Part shown: positions 15,577 through 23,760 of the stretch, one piece after another
How the letters are laid out: every line of letters starts with the position of its first letter
Numbering within the stretch: position 1 is the first letter of the stretch
NCBI RefSeq assembly: GCF_003429665.1
Contig: NZ_QUWK01000004.1
Location: 166,524 to 222,549 of the forward strand
Origin: Sphaerochaeta halotolerans
GTDB lineage: Bacteria > Spirochaetota > Spirochaetia > Sphaerochaetales > Sphaerochaetaceae
Reading direction: 5' to 3'
DNA: 56,026 nt
The notes under the pieces: generated by a model
The model's database searches: none
Seen by the model: only the letters and a program-made list of their open reading frames with translations
What the model was told of the DNA's origin: nothing
Position numbers and translations under genes: made by a program

Positions 15577-16776
15577 ATGAAGGACAAAGCCACAATTAAA
15601 CAGATGATCGAGGAACTGAAAACCCTCAAGACTGACAACATGTATCTCAATGACTTTTTCCACACTTGGAAAGAGAGTGATGACGAAATTGCTGCTGTAT
15701 TTCAGGTAGCAGAAGTACTACGTGCATTGCGCGAGAACAATATTTCCACCAAGGTGTTCGACAGTGGACTTGGTATCTCCGTATTCCGTGACAACTCCAC
15801 AAGAACACGGTTCAGCTTTGCAAGTGCCTGTAACCTGCTTGGTCTCGAGGTTCAGGACCTTGATGAAAAGACCAGTCAGATTGCACACGGTGAGACCGTT
15901 CGTGAGACTGCCAACATGATCAGCTTCATGGCTGATGTCATCGGTATACGTGATGACATGTACATCGGCAAGGGTCACACCTACATGAAGACGGTTGCCG
16001 AGGCTGTGCAGGATGGTTACGACGACGGTGTCCTTGAACAGAGACCTACCTTGGTCAACCTTCAGTGCGATATCGACCACCCAACCCAGAGCATGGCTGA
16101 CATGCTGCATGTCATCAACCACTTTGGTGGTGTTGAGAACCTCAAGGGTAAGAAAGTTGCCATGACATGGGCTTACAGTCCTTCCTATGGCAAACCGCTT
16201 TCTGTCCCCCAGGGCATTATTGGACTGTTCACCCGTTTTGGCATGGATGTCGTACTTGCCCACCCAGAAGGGTACAATGTAATGGCTGATGTGGAAGAGG
16301 TCGCTGCAGAGAACGCAAAGAAGAGTGGTGGTTCCTACAAGCGCGTAGATTCCATGGCTGAAGCATTCAAGGACGCAGATATTGTCTATCCCAAGAGCTG
16401 GGCTCCCTTTGCTGTCATGGAAGAGAGAACCAAGATTGTTGAGCAGGGTGACCAGGAGGCTTTGAAGGCACTGGAGAAGCGCTGCTTGGCAAACAACGCC
16501 AAATTCAAGGATTGGACTTGTACTGAAGACTTAATGAAGACCACCAAGGACGGAAAGGCTCTCTACATGCACTGCCTACCCGCTGACATCACTGGTCTCT
16601 CCTGTAAGGAAGGCGAAGTCGAGGCTTCAGTGTTTGACCGGTATTTGGTACCTCTGTATAAGGAAGCCAGTTACAAGCCGTACATTATTGCTGCTATGAT
16701 CTTCCTTGCAAAGTTCCAGAATCCTTCTGCAAAGCTGGAAGAGTTGCTTGAGGCTGCTGTAAAGCGCATCAAATAA
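15577..16776 (+). CDS. ygeW: YgeW, knotted carbamoyltransferase
   Basis: A 399-residue member of the aspartate/ornithine carbamoyltransferase superfamily. It has FRDNSTRTRFS (about residue 70, the carbamoyl-phosphate STRT loop), HPTQSMAD (about 171, the HPxQ motif) and MHCLPAD near the C-terminus. The sequence follows my recollection of E. coli YgeW closely along its length, including NISTKVF and LSCKEGEV. YgeW is an essential part of anaerobic urate-degradation clusters, presumably moving a carbamoyl group from a ureido intermediate so that carbamoyl phosphate can yield ATP. The ATG at 15577 is preferred because GGAGG lies 9 bp upstream. Confidence 0.95.
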   Translation: MKDKATIKQMIEELKTLKTDNMYLNDFFHTWKESDDEIAAVFQVAEVLRALRENNISTKVFDSGLGISVFRDNSTRTRFSFASACNLLGLEVQDLDEKTSQIAHGETVRETANMISFMADVIGIRDDMYIGKGHTYMKTVAEAVQDGYDDGVLEQRPTLVNLQCDIDHPTQSMADMLHVINHFGGVENLKGKKVAMTWAYSPSYGKPLSVPQGIIGLFTRFGMDVVLAHPEGYNVMADVEEVAAENAKKSGGSYKRVDSMAEAFKDADIVYPKSWAPFAVMEERTKIVEQGDQEALKALEKRCLANNAKFKDWTCTEDLMKTTKDGKALYMHCLPADITGLSCKEGEVEASVFDRYLVPLYKEASYKPYIIAAMIFLAKFQNPSAKLEELLEAAVKRIK

Positions 16777-16803
16777 TCTGTGTTTCAAAATTGTCTAGGG
16801 TTA

Positions 16804-16830
16804 TTGAGCCGGGATTAACTCCCGGCTCAA
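16804..16830. terminator. Terminator hairpin between convergent ygeW and VOC gene
   Basis: TTGAGCCGGG (16804-16813) and CCCGGCTCAA (16821-16830) form a perfect 10-bp stem with a 7-base loop, in the 60-bp gap between two convergent genes. T-tracts are poor on both sides, but stem and placement fit a shared terminator. Confidence 0.65.
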
Positions 16831-16836
16831 GCTATT

Positions 16837-17196
16837 TCAGGTACGTTCCACAAGCTGTACACGGACTCCATTAGGGTCATGTACAAAACAAAAACGAAGT
16901 GAAGGATTTGGGGCAAAGGGGCCTTCCGCTATGGGAATTCCTTTTTCCTTGAGCATTTCCATGAACGCATCGAGATTTTCTACAGACAATCCGATGCTGA
17001 TGTTTTTCCCGCTCGAAAAGGACTCTTCCCCTTCGTGATAGATCAACTCAATCTTTGTTTCCCCATCTCCCAAGAACACAATCTCACCAGAAGGCATTTT
17101 CATCCTGTTGTTTATCGGGAGTGAAAGTACATTCTGGTAGAATTCCAAGCTTTCTTCCATACTCTTTACCGTTATCGTTGTCCAAAGATATTCCAT
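16837..17196 (-). CDS. VOC family protein (glyoxalase/bleomycin-resistance fold)
   Basis: A 119-residue single-domain vicinal-oxygen-chelate protein. Two beta-alpha-beta-beta-beta units are recognisable: the start with YLWTTITVKSMEESLEFYQ, a Glu in TKIELIYHEG, and the C-terminal FVHDPNGVRVQLVE carrying the last metal-ligand Glu. Such proteins include lactoylglutathione lyases and small-molecule binding proteins, and the substrate is not predictable here. AGGAGG precedes the ATG. It lies 9 bp downstream of the HI0933-type gene and probably shares its transcript. Confidence 0.85.
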   Translation of the reverse strand: MEYLWTTITVKSMEESLEFYQNVLSLPINNRMKMPSGEIVFLGDGETKIELIYHEGEESFSSGKNISIGLSVENLDAFMEMLKEKGIPIAEGPFAPNPSLRFCFVHDPNGVRVQLVERT

Positions 17197-17205
17197 ATTT
17201 TCCTC

Positions 17206-18417
17206 CTATGGTTGTATATGATTAGCTGTACAATATGCTGTAGAAAACGCTGCTTGAAGGTTGTAGCCACCACTCTGTCCATCAACATCCAAGATTTCAC
17301 CACAGAAGTGGAGGTGGTCCATTACCTTTGACTCCATGCTTCCCCTCTCTACCTCTTTGAGGCATACTCCACCAGAGGTAACCATTGCAGCATTGAAACC
17401 TTTGATGCCTTTGATGATGAACCTTCTCTCTGTAATCGCTCTTATAAGATTCTGTCGCTGCCGTTTGTTTAGATTGGCAGGAGTAATGGTGGCTTCAAAA
17501 TCCAGTTCCTCAACTACTTGCTGAGCAAGGGATGCTGCTAGGCCGAATTCCTTGAGGATGGTAGTGATCTGCTTCTTGGGTTGTGAGGTCAGTAGAACAA
17601 GTAGCTGTTCGGGAACGTGCACCTTGTGTTCAAGAGGCACCAAGGAAAACGTAATGGAATCCCCAGCCTTGAGCTCACGGCTGGATGTAAGAATCAAAGG
17701 GCCAGAAAGTCCATCGTGGGTAAAAAGGATATCCCCTGTTGCTTGCAGGAAGCGTTTCTTTTCACCAGCGTGATGAAATTCTGCATAGGCAGAGCGGACT
17801 GCATTTCCCGCGAGGTGTGTCCAATGATACGCTTCCACCATGATGGCGGCAAGTGCTGGCTTTGGGGGAATGATGGAGTGACCAAGTGCCTTAGCAATAG
17901 CATAGCCACTTCCATCACTGCCTGTTATCGGATAACTCATTCCTCCAGTAGCCAACACGAGATTCCTGCTGGTAATAACTCCACCTTCGGTTTGCACACT
18001 AAAATGATCTCCGTCTCGAATGACTGAAGTAATCTTGGAGTTGTACTGGATTTTGGCTTTGCTTTCCCTGACCAACATATCCCTGACCTCGTGGGCATCC
18101 AACGAAGCCGGGAATACTTTCCCATCTTCCCTGACTGTTAAGGGTACCCCCCTGGTCTCAAACCATTGCATGAGTGCCGAGGGGGGAAAAGCCTGGAAAG
18201 AAGGGAGCAGAAAATTACGTTGGGCTCTGCTCCCAAAATGCTGCAGGAACGCTTCAATCGATTGCGTATTGGTAAGATTACACATACCACCACCGGTTAT
18301 CAGGAGCTTCTTGCCTGCAGTTTCCCTGTGTTCGAGCAACAATGCATTGGAAGTGGGAAGATTTGCCGCAAGAAACAAGCCCGCTGCCCCTCCTCCGATG
18401 ATCACTACATCATACAT
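17206..18417 (-). CDS. HI0933/YhiN-family flavoprotein
   Basis: A 403-residue NAD(P)/FAD-dependent oxidoreductase of the HI0933 (aminoacetone oxidase-like) family. The N-terminal dinucleotide fold VVIIGGGAAGLFLA (residues 4-17) is followed by TGGGMCNLTN (about 41) and LATGGMSYPITGSDG (about 155), which are family signatures, and a C-terminal FAD segment ending GGYNLQAAFSTAY. The biological reaction is not firmly known. Its start overlaps the end of the epimerase gene by 8 bp, indicating translational coupling. Confidence 0.9.
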   Translation of the reverse strand: MYDVVIIGGGAAGLFLAANLPTSNALLLEHRETAGKKLLITGGGMCNLTNTQSIEAFLQHFGSRAQRNFLLPSFQAFPPSALMQWFETRGVPLTVREDGKVFPASLDAHEVRDMLVRESKAKIQYNSKITSVIRDGDHFSVQTEGGVITSRNLVLATGGMSYPITGSDGSGYAIAKALGHSIIPPKPALAAIMVEAYHWTHLAGNAVRSAYAEFHHAGEKKRFLQATGDILFTHDGLSGPLILTSSRELKAGDSITFSLVPLEHKVHVPEQLLVLLTSQPKKQITTILKEFGLAASLAQQVVEELDFEATITPANLNKRQRQNLIRAITERRFIIKGIKGFNAAMVTSGGVCLKEVERGSMESKVMDHLHFCGEILDVDGQSGGYNLQAAFSTAYCTANHIQP

Positions 18418-19429
18418 GGTGACTTAAATATCCATAGTATGGCTTGAACCAGGAGACAAATGCCTCAAGCCCTTGTTCAAGCGGTGTATTGGGTCTGAAA
18501 TCAAAATCTTCCATCAAGTCAGTAACATCGGCATAGGTTTGGTACACATCCCCTGGTTGCATCGGAAGGTACTCCTTCTCAGCGGTCTTTCCCAGGCACT
18601 GTTCCAATGTTTCGATGAACTGCCTTAACCTCACCGGTTTGTTGTTGCCTATGTTGTAGATCTTGTATCGATCCTTTGCCTCATTCTCTTCTGGTGGGTT
18701 GGGAATGATGTGTTCCAGTGCTGTGATAATGTCATCAATATAGGTGAAATCACGCCACATGTCCCCGTGGTTGAATACTGTAATGCTCTTCCCTTCCATA
18801 ATCCGTTTGCTGAATGAAAAGTATGCCATATCCGGTCTTCCATAGGGGCCATAGACCGTGAAAAACCTGAGTCCTGTAGTTGGTATATGATAAAGATGCG
18901 TATACGCGTGGGCCATCAGCTCATTGGATTTCTTGGTAGCAGCATAGAGGCTTACAGGATTGTCAACTTTATCGTTCGTGGAGTAGGGAATCTTGCTGTT
19001 CAAACCGTAAACGGAACTGCTGCTGGCATACACCAGATGTTTTACAGCATGATGGCGACAACATTCCAGGATATTGAGGAATCCTACAAGGTTTGACTGA
19101 AGGTACACATAAGGATTGTCGATACTGTGCCTCACCCCTGCTTGAGCAGCAAGGTTAATGACATGGGTTACCTGATGACGGGTGAAAATAGTATCGATCT
19201 CTTTCCTGTCTGCAAGATCGACTTTGTAGAAGAAGAACTGTTCACAAGCCAGCAGCCTAAGTCGGTCTTCCTTGAGCGTGACCTCATAGTAGTCATTCAG
19301 ATTGTCTACCCCAATGACGGTGCACCCAAGGCCTAGCAATCGTTTGGTGAGATGGAAGCCGATAAAACCGGCAGCACCGGTAACCAAATATATTGCATCA
19401 GTATCCAACCGCATCATGTTAGGGCGCAT
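18410..19429 (-). CDS. NAD-dependent sugar-nucleotide epimerase (UDP-glucuronate 4-epimerase-like)
   Basis: A 339-residue extended short-chain dehydrogenase. NAD fold VTGAAGFIGFH (about residue 16), VDNLNDYYEV (typical of UDP-glucuronate epimerases), catalytic ASSSSVYG (Ser/Thr) and YAATKKSNE (Tyr-x3-Lys) are all present, plus the RFFTVYGPYGRPDMA substrate segment. It should interconvert UDP-glucuronate and UDP-galacturonate for surface polysaccharide. The start at 19429 is chosen because GAGGAG lies 7 bp upstream. A longer frame to 19591 would run into the azgA terminator and gene. Confidence 0.9.
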   Translation of the reverse strand: MRPNMMRLDTDAIYLVTGAAGFIGFHLTKRLLGLGCTVIGVDNLNDYYEVTLKEDRLRLLACEQFFFYKVDLADRKEIDTIFTRHQVTHVINLAAQAGVRHSIDNPYVYLQSNLVGFLNILECCRHHAVKHLVYASSSSVYGLNSKIPYSTNDKVDNPVSLYAATKKSNELMAHAYTHLYHIPTTGLRFFTVYGPYGRPDMAYFSFSKRIMEGKSITVFNHGDMWRDFTYIDDIITALEHIIPNPPEENEAKDRYKIYNIGNNKPVRLRQFIETLEQCLGKTAEKEYLPMQPGDVYQTYADVTDLMEDFDFRPNTPLEQGLEAFVSWFKPYYGYLSHHV

Positions 19430-19485
19430 ATAATTCTCCTCAATGAGTGTTATTGTACCGCAGAAAGAAGATGATGGGTAGGGGA

Positions 19486-19518
19486 TAAAAAATTGGACCT
19501 CCCGAGAAAAGGAGGTCC
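19486..19518 (-). terminator. Intrinsic terminator of the purine permease gene
   Basis: On the minus strand TGGACCTCC pairs exactly with GGAGGTCCA (19510-19518 with 19493-19501) around an 8-base loop, followed by ATTTTTTA. It lies 22 bp past the permease stop. Confidence 0.88.
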
Positions 19519-19539
19519 ATAGGAACAGAGCAGATGCTC

Positions 19540-20826
19540 TTAGAGGGCGCCGAAGATAATCTTTATCACGAACAGCGCGAAAACAACCCAAGTCATCTTT
19601 GAAATGTCTTTGGTCTTCTTGGTGAACAGCTTAAGCAATACGAAGGAAAGAATACCGAACATGATACCATCGGCAATACTGTAGGCTACGATCATAAAGA
19701 TCATGGTCAGGAATGCCGGGATGGCTTCAGTCATATCGTCCCACTCGATATCCTTTACCGGGCTCATCATCATAACACCGACGATGATCAGGGCAGGTGC
19801 AGTAGCTGCACTAGGAATAGAGCCGAACAACGGTGCGAGGAACAAGGAAAGTGCAAAAAGAACAGAAACCGTCAAAGCGGTCAAACCGGTTCTTCCGCCT
19901 TCAACAACACCACTGGAAGATTCAACAAATGTGGTGACGGTGGATGTTCCGAGGATTGCACCTGCGGTAGTTCCGATTGCATCAGCGAAGAGAGCTTCCT
20001 TACAATTGGGGATGGATCCATCTTCCTGGATCATGTCAGCCTTGGTGGCACAACCGATCAAGGTTCCAACCGTATCGAACATGTCCACAAACAAGAACGT
20101 GAAGACAACGACTACGAAGTCAATGCTCAAGATGTTTGAGAACTCGAACGGGAAGAAGTAGGGGGCTGGAGGGAGGAAGGAACCGCCAGCATACTTGGTG
20201 ATTCCAAAAGGAATGCCGATGATAGTGGTTACAATGATACCAATCAAGAGTGCTCCATTTACCTTGTGAGCCAAGAGGATGCCGGTAATGACCAGACCAA
20301 CCATGGCGAGGCCGGAAGCTCCACTGAACCAGTCAGGATTCAAGGAAACCAAGGTGGCACCTCCAACGATGATTCCGGCGTTCTGCATACCAATGAAGGC
20401 AATGAAGAGGCCGATACCAACGCCAATCGCGCGTTTAAGGTTTGCTGGGATGCTGTTGACTATTGCCTCACGGATATTGGCAGCGGTAAGGATCAAGAAA
20501 ATGATACCTTCAACGAATACTGCCGTAAGGGCGAACTGCCAAGTGTAACCCATACCGAGAACAACGGTGTAGGTAAGGAAGGCGTTCAGGCCCATTCCGG
20601 GGGCGAGCGCGAATGGTAGATTGGCCAAGAGAGCCATTACCAAGGTTGCGAGTGATGCAGCAATTGCAGTTGCAGCAAATACTTTGGAGAAATCCATTCC
20701 GGCTTCGGAAAGGATGCCTGGGTTGACGGCAAGAATGTAAGCCATGGTCAAAAAGGTAGTAATACCTGCCATAACTTCAGTCTTGACGGTCGTGTTTCGT
20801 TCTTTGAGCTTGAAAAACTTTTCCAT
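19540..20826 (-). CDS. AzgA-type guanine/hypoxanthine permease (NCS2-like)
   Basis: A 428-residue integral membrane protein with about 12-14 hydrophobic segments. The N-terminal TEVMAGITTFLTMAYILAVNP, ALAPGMGLNAF and VEGIIFLILTA stretches are typical of the AzgA/PbuG group of purine:proton symporters. The TGLTALTVSVLF segment carries later transport-core features. It should import hypoxanthine, guanine or related purines across the inner membrane, feeding the catabolic locus 3 kb away and the divergent adenine deaminase. CAAGGAG precedes the ATG. It has its own terminator, so it is monocistronic. Confidence 0.92.
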   Translation of the reverse strand: MEKFFKLKERNTTVKTEVMAGITTFLTMAYILAVNPGILSEAGMDFSKVFAATAIAASLATLVMALLANLPFALAPGMGLNAFLTYTVVLGMGYTWQFALTAVFVEGIIFLILTAANIREAIVNSIPANLKRAIGVGIGLFIAFIGMQNAGIIVGGATLVSLNPDWFSGASGLAMVGLVITGILLAHKVNGALLIGIIVTTIIGIPFGITKYAGGSFLPPAPYFFPFEFSNILSIDFVVVVFTFLFVDMFDTVGTLIGCATKADMIQEDGSIPNCKEALFADAIGTTAGAILGTSTVTTFVESSSGVVEGGRTGLTALTVSVLFALSLFLAPLFGSIPSAATAPALIIVGVMMMSPVKDIEWDDMTEAIPAFLTMIFMIVAYSIADGIMFGILSFVLLKLFTKKTKDISKMTWVVFALFVIKIIFGAL

Positions 20827-20904
20827 CGATGCACTCCTTGCAGATGTTTAGGTTGATACCATTCTACCCTATCTATGGTAAATCGTACAGAAAAATCGTT
20901 ACAA

Positions 20905-20934
20905 TTGTTATATAACCAAATTATTGGGTATAAT
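20905..20934 (+). promoter_or_regulatory. Predicted plus-strand promoter for the structured RNA / ade leader
   Basis: TTGTTA (20905-20910) and a perfect TATAAT (20929-20934) are 18 bp apart. A 10-bp palindrome GTTATATAAC (20907-20916) overlaps the -35 box and spacer. Transcription from about 20941 would run through the structured element at 21016-21170. The 443-bp gap 20827-21269 contains no plausible gene. Confidence 0.5.
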
Positions 20935-21015
20935 TTTAGGAATGTTGCTAAATTATTAGAAAAAATTTTGCTATATAGCGAATAATATGTATATCACTAT
21001 CAATACAAATTCTTA

Positions 21016-21170
21016 TTCCCCAGCGGAGCGAGAGGAAAGGAATCAGCATAATGGTTCCTCTGCCGAGCGAGAGCCGGGAAAGCAAGGTGAGATACCTCGT
21101 CCCTTGGGGTGGAAAAGGAGGCAACGCCTCCTGAGTCCATGGCTTGCCCTGAGGTATTGATACCTTTCAT
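21016..21170 (+). ncRNA. Candidate structured RNA (riboswitch-like leader or sRNA) upstream of adenine deaminase
   Basis: A locally GC-richer, hairpin-dense block in an AT-rich gap. Helices: CCCCA (21018-21022) with TGGGG (21105-21109); AGAGGAA (21031-21037) with TTCCTCT (21055-21061), extended by CGG/CCG; AGGT/ACCT (21085-21097); GCAAG (21082-21086) with CTTGC (21143-21147); and AGGAGGC (21116-21122) with GCCTCCT (21126-21132), flanked by TGGA/TCCA across an internal loop. The motif GAGCGAGAG occurs twice. A final AGGTA-TTGA-TACCT hairpin plus TTTCATTT could be a terminator. I do not recognise the class. The strand is inferred from ade orientation. Confidence 0.45.
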
Positions 21171-21184
21171 TTATATTGTATAAA
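21157..21184 (+). promoter_or_regulatory. Predicted proximal promoter of adenine deaminase
   Basis: TTGATA (21157-21162) and TATAAA (21179-21184) with a 16-bp spacer, both matching the consensus at five of six positions. The predicted start near 21191 gives a leader of about 80 bases containing the GTTGC tandem motif. Confidence 0.5.
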
Positions 21185-21240
21185 TACGAAGCAAATTAGT
21201 CCTTGAAGAATTATCGTGAAGTGATACACTACTAGAAAGA

Positions 21241-21256
21241 CGTTGCAGAATGTTGC
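21241..21256 (+). promoter_or_regulatory. GTTGC tandem motif in the ade leader (site 3 of 4)
   Basis: CGTTGC-AGAA-TGTTGC with 10-bp period, directly before the AGAAGGAG ribosome site of ade and about 50 bp past the proximal start of transcription. This position would suit repression or translational control rather than activation. Confidence 0.45.
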
Positions 21257-21269
21257 AGAAGGAGCGCGC

Positions 21270-23015
21270 ATGGTTACCAAGAAAATAGTGCAGGAAGTGA
21301 TAGAAACTGCGGCAAGAAGGCAAAAAGCACAATTGTGTATCACTGGTGCCCATATATTGGATGTATATAACAAGGAGTGGTTTGAGGCAGACCTCCTCGT
21401 TCAAGACGGATATATTGCCGGATTTGCTGCTAGTGGCCAGGGAGAGGCAGAAACAATGGTTGACGCAGGGGGACGATATCTCTTGCCAGGCTTCATTGAC
21501 AGTCATGTGCACATTGAGTCCAGCCACGCCACTCCTGAGGAGTTTTCCAATATAGTCGTCCCCTGTGGGACTACCACAGTGGTTGCAGACCCCCATGAAA
21601 TCTGCAACGTCTGTGGTCTTGATGGGCTCTCCTATATGTTGGAAGCATCCAAGAATACCGCCCTTCAAGCGTTCTTCATGGTCCCCTCCTGTGTTCCTGC
21701 TACCGCGTTCGAGCATAGTGGGGCTGTCCTTAAAGCTGAGGATATCAAGGAAGCATTGAACCATGACCGGATTCTTGGCTTGGGTGAGATGATGGATTTC
21801 CCCGGGGTAGTGGCTGCAACAGATTTGGTTCTGGATAAGATTATGGAGGCCAAACGTCTGCATAAGGTGATCGATGGCCATAGCCCGGCGATCAGTGGTG
21901 CAGAGCTGGATGCCTATGCAAGCACGGGAATCCTTACCGACCATGAGTGCGAAAATGAACAAGAATTACACGATCGTATCCGTCGAGGTATGTATGTCAT
22001 GCTCCGTGAGGGTTCAGCATGCAAGAATGTGCTGATGCTCCTGGGAGGAGTGACGGCAAGAAACAGCAGACGCTGTATCTTCTGTACTGATGATAGGCAG
22101 CCGAAAAGCATTCTCACCGATGGACATATCAACAACAACGTTCGCATCGCAGTGCAGGATGGTCTTGATCCTATTGAAGCCATCTGCATGGCAACCATCA
22201 ATAGCGCTGATTGCTATCATCTTACTGACCGAGGTGCAATTGCTCCTGGCAAACGGGCAGACTTCTTGCTCTGTAATGACCTGAATGAGTTCACCATGCA
22301 CCAGGTCTATGTGAAGGGAAGTCTTGTAGCTGAAGATGGCATCATCTGTGAAGCTTCGCAGGCTGGACGCGATAACCGCGTCTCCGGGAAGATGAATGTC
22401 AAAAGTTTCTCTGTGGAGCGTCTTCGCTTGTCTCTTTCCAGTCCACATGTACGCGTAATTGACATTATTCCAGGAGGGGTAGTTACCGGAGCAGGGGAAG
22501 CTACCGTACGGGTAGAGAATGGAAAGTGGGTTCATGATGAGAATCAGGATATCGTCAAGCTTGCTGTTGTTGAGCGACACAACGGTACGGGAAATGTTGC
22601 TCTCGCGCTCCTGCGTGGGTATGGCTTACAGGGTGGAGCGATGGCTACATCCGTAGCCCATGATTCACACAACATCATTGTCGCAGGGGATGACGATGAA
22701 GACATGGCCATGGCAGTCGAACATTTGGTATCCATCGGTGGTGGCATGGTCATTGTGAAAGGTAAAAAAATACTTGCATCCTTTGCCCAACAGGTAGCGG
22801 GTTTGATGAGCTACGAACCAGGTTCTGTAATCGCTAAACAGTTGGACAACCTTCATCATATTGCACAGGATGCACTGCATATAGGCAAGAAGATTGATCC
22901 GTTCATGACACTCTGCTTTATGTCATTACCGGTTATTCCTGCCTACAAGCTTACAGATATGGGATTGTTTGATGTAAGAAGCTTCAGCTTTGTTCCTCTG
23001 GAACTCAATAAATGA
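21270..23015 (+). CDS. ade: Adenine deaminase
   Basis: A 581-residue amidohydrolase of the Ade (YerA/AdeC) family, converting adenine to hypoxanthine. The metal site GFIDSHVHIESSH (about residue 80) is followed by VVADPHEICNV (about 108), GLGEMMDFPGV, DGHSPAISG and TDDRQ. The C-terminal half carries the family-specific domain (HDSHNIIVAGDDD near 475). The ATG at 21270 fits AGAAGGAG 5 bp upstream. An earlier ATG at 21243 overlaps the tandem motif and lacks a ribosome site. Hypoxanthine produced here can enter the XdhD route. Its last 11 bp overlap the convergent ATPase gene. Confidence 0.95.
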   Translation: MVTKKIVQEVIETAARRQKAQLCITGAHILDVYNKEWFEADLLVQDGYIAGFAASGQGEAETMVDAGGRYLLPGFIDSHVHIESSHATPEEFSNIVVPCGTTTVVADPHEICNVCGLDGLSYMLEASKNTALQAFFMVPSCVPATAFEHSGAVLKAEDIKEALNHDRILGLGEMMDFPGVVAATDLVLDKIMEAKRLHKVIDGHSPAISGAELDAYASTGILTDHECENEQELHDRIRRGMYVMLREGSACKNVLMLLGGVTARNSRRCIFCTDDRQPKSILTDGHINNNVRIAVQDGLDPIEAICMATINSADCYHLTDRGAIAPGKRADFLLCNDLNEFTMHQVYVKGSLVAEDGIICEASQAGRDNRVSGKMNVKSFSVERLRLSLSSPHVRVIDIIPGGVVTGAGEATVRVENGKWVHDENQDIVKLAVVERHNGTGNVALALLRGYGLQGGAMATSVAHDSHNIIVAGDDDEDMAMAVEHLVSIGGGMVIVKGKKILASFAQQVAGLMSYEPGSVIAKQLDNLHHIAQDALHIGKKIDPFMTLCFMSLPVIPAYKLTDMGLFDVRSFSFVPLELNK

Positions 23016-23760
23016 GCGTCTTAGTGCCGACTTGAGCGACAGTTAGGTCCGTGTCATAGAGGGTGGTCAGCATAGCGGTAGTGACCACCTCCTCTTTTGA
23101 CCCATAACAAAGTAATCTTCCCTTCTTGACCATGGCCACATGGCTAGCCAGGTCGTAGGCAAGATTTGCATCATGAGTTGTGAACAGGAGGGTTTTACCC
23201 TTCGTATGCAACTGCTTCAAGATGGTAATAACCCGTTTTCGGTTGGCAGGGTCCAAGGCACTCGTTGGTTCATCGAGCAACAGCATAGAACTTTGCTGTG
23301 CAATAGCTCGAGCAAGGAGCAATAACTGGTGTTCTCCTCCGCTCAAGGTAGTGATATGTCGTTCCGCATAGCTCTCCAAACCCACATCACAGAGTGCCTG
23401 ATAGGCTATCTCTGCATCCTCTTCGCTGGGGGTTCCCAGCCCTGAAAGATAGGGTGAGCGTCCAAACAAAACATAATCCAGCAAAGAAAAAGAAAAGTTG
23501 TATTGCTCAAATTGGGGAACCAGGGCTAACGTTCTTCCAAGCTCCTTTCGTCCATAGGAGGAAAGTGGTTTGTCATACAACGAAACTTCTGTGCTCTTCT
23601 GCCATCCCAATAGGACGTCGAGAAGCGTTGATTTACCCGCTCCATTGGAACCCAGGATTGCTACACTCTGGCCTTCCTGCACGGAAAGAGAGATGTCATC
23701 AAGCGCTTTGGTGCCGCTTGGGTAAGTAAAACTCAGATGGTTCACTGTCAAAGCATTCAT
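23005..23760 (-). CDS. ABC transporter ATP-binding protein (FecE/BtuD type)
   Basis: A 251-residue ATPase. It has Walker A GSNGAGKST (about residue 36), Q-loop VPQFEQYNF, signature LSGGEHQLLLLARA (about 138), Walker B LLLDEPTSALDP and the switch His in TTHD. It is the partner of the FecCD permease directly upstream, whose stop it overlaps by ATGA. The last 11 bp lie antisense to the end of ade, and no terminator is visible between the two convergent genes. The transported ligand is not evident from this subunit. Confidence 0.93.
   Translation of the reverse strand: MNALTVNHLSFTYPSGTKALDDISLSVQEGQSVAILGSNGAGKSTLLDVLLGWQKSTEVSLYDKPLSSYGRKELGRTLALVPQFEQYNFSFSLLDYVLFGRSPYLSGLGTPSEEDAEIAYQALCDVGLESYAERHITTLSGGEHQLLLLARAIAQQSSMLLLDEPTSALDPANRKRVITILKQLHTKGKTLLFTTHDANLAYDLASHVAMVKKGRLLCYGSKEEVVTTAMLTTLYDTDLTVAQVGTKTLIY

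Noticed and set aside
18410-19591. 393-codon form of the epimerase
   Set aside because: The extra N-terminal part would cross the permease terminator and overlap the permease gene; the ATG at 19429 has a strong ribosome site and begins the conserved domain.
21081-21100. TPP-riboswitch-like TGAGATACC in the structured RNA
   Set aside because: The other TPP core elements (CTGATC...GGATAATGCC) do not follow, and no thiamine gene is adjacent.
20827-21242. Purine riboswitch in the permease or ade leader
   Set aside because: I looked for the conserved junction and loop sequences of the guanine/adenine aptamer on both strands and did not find them.
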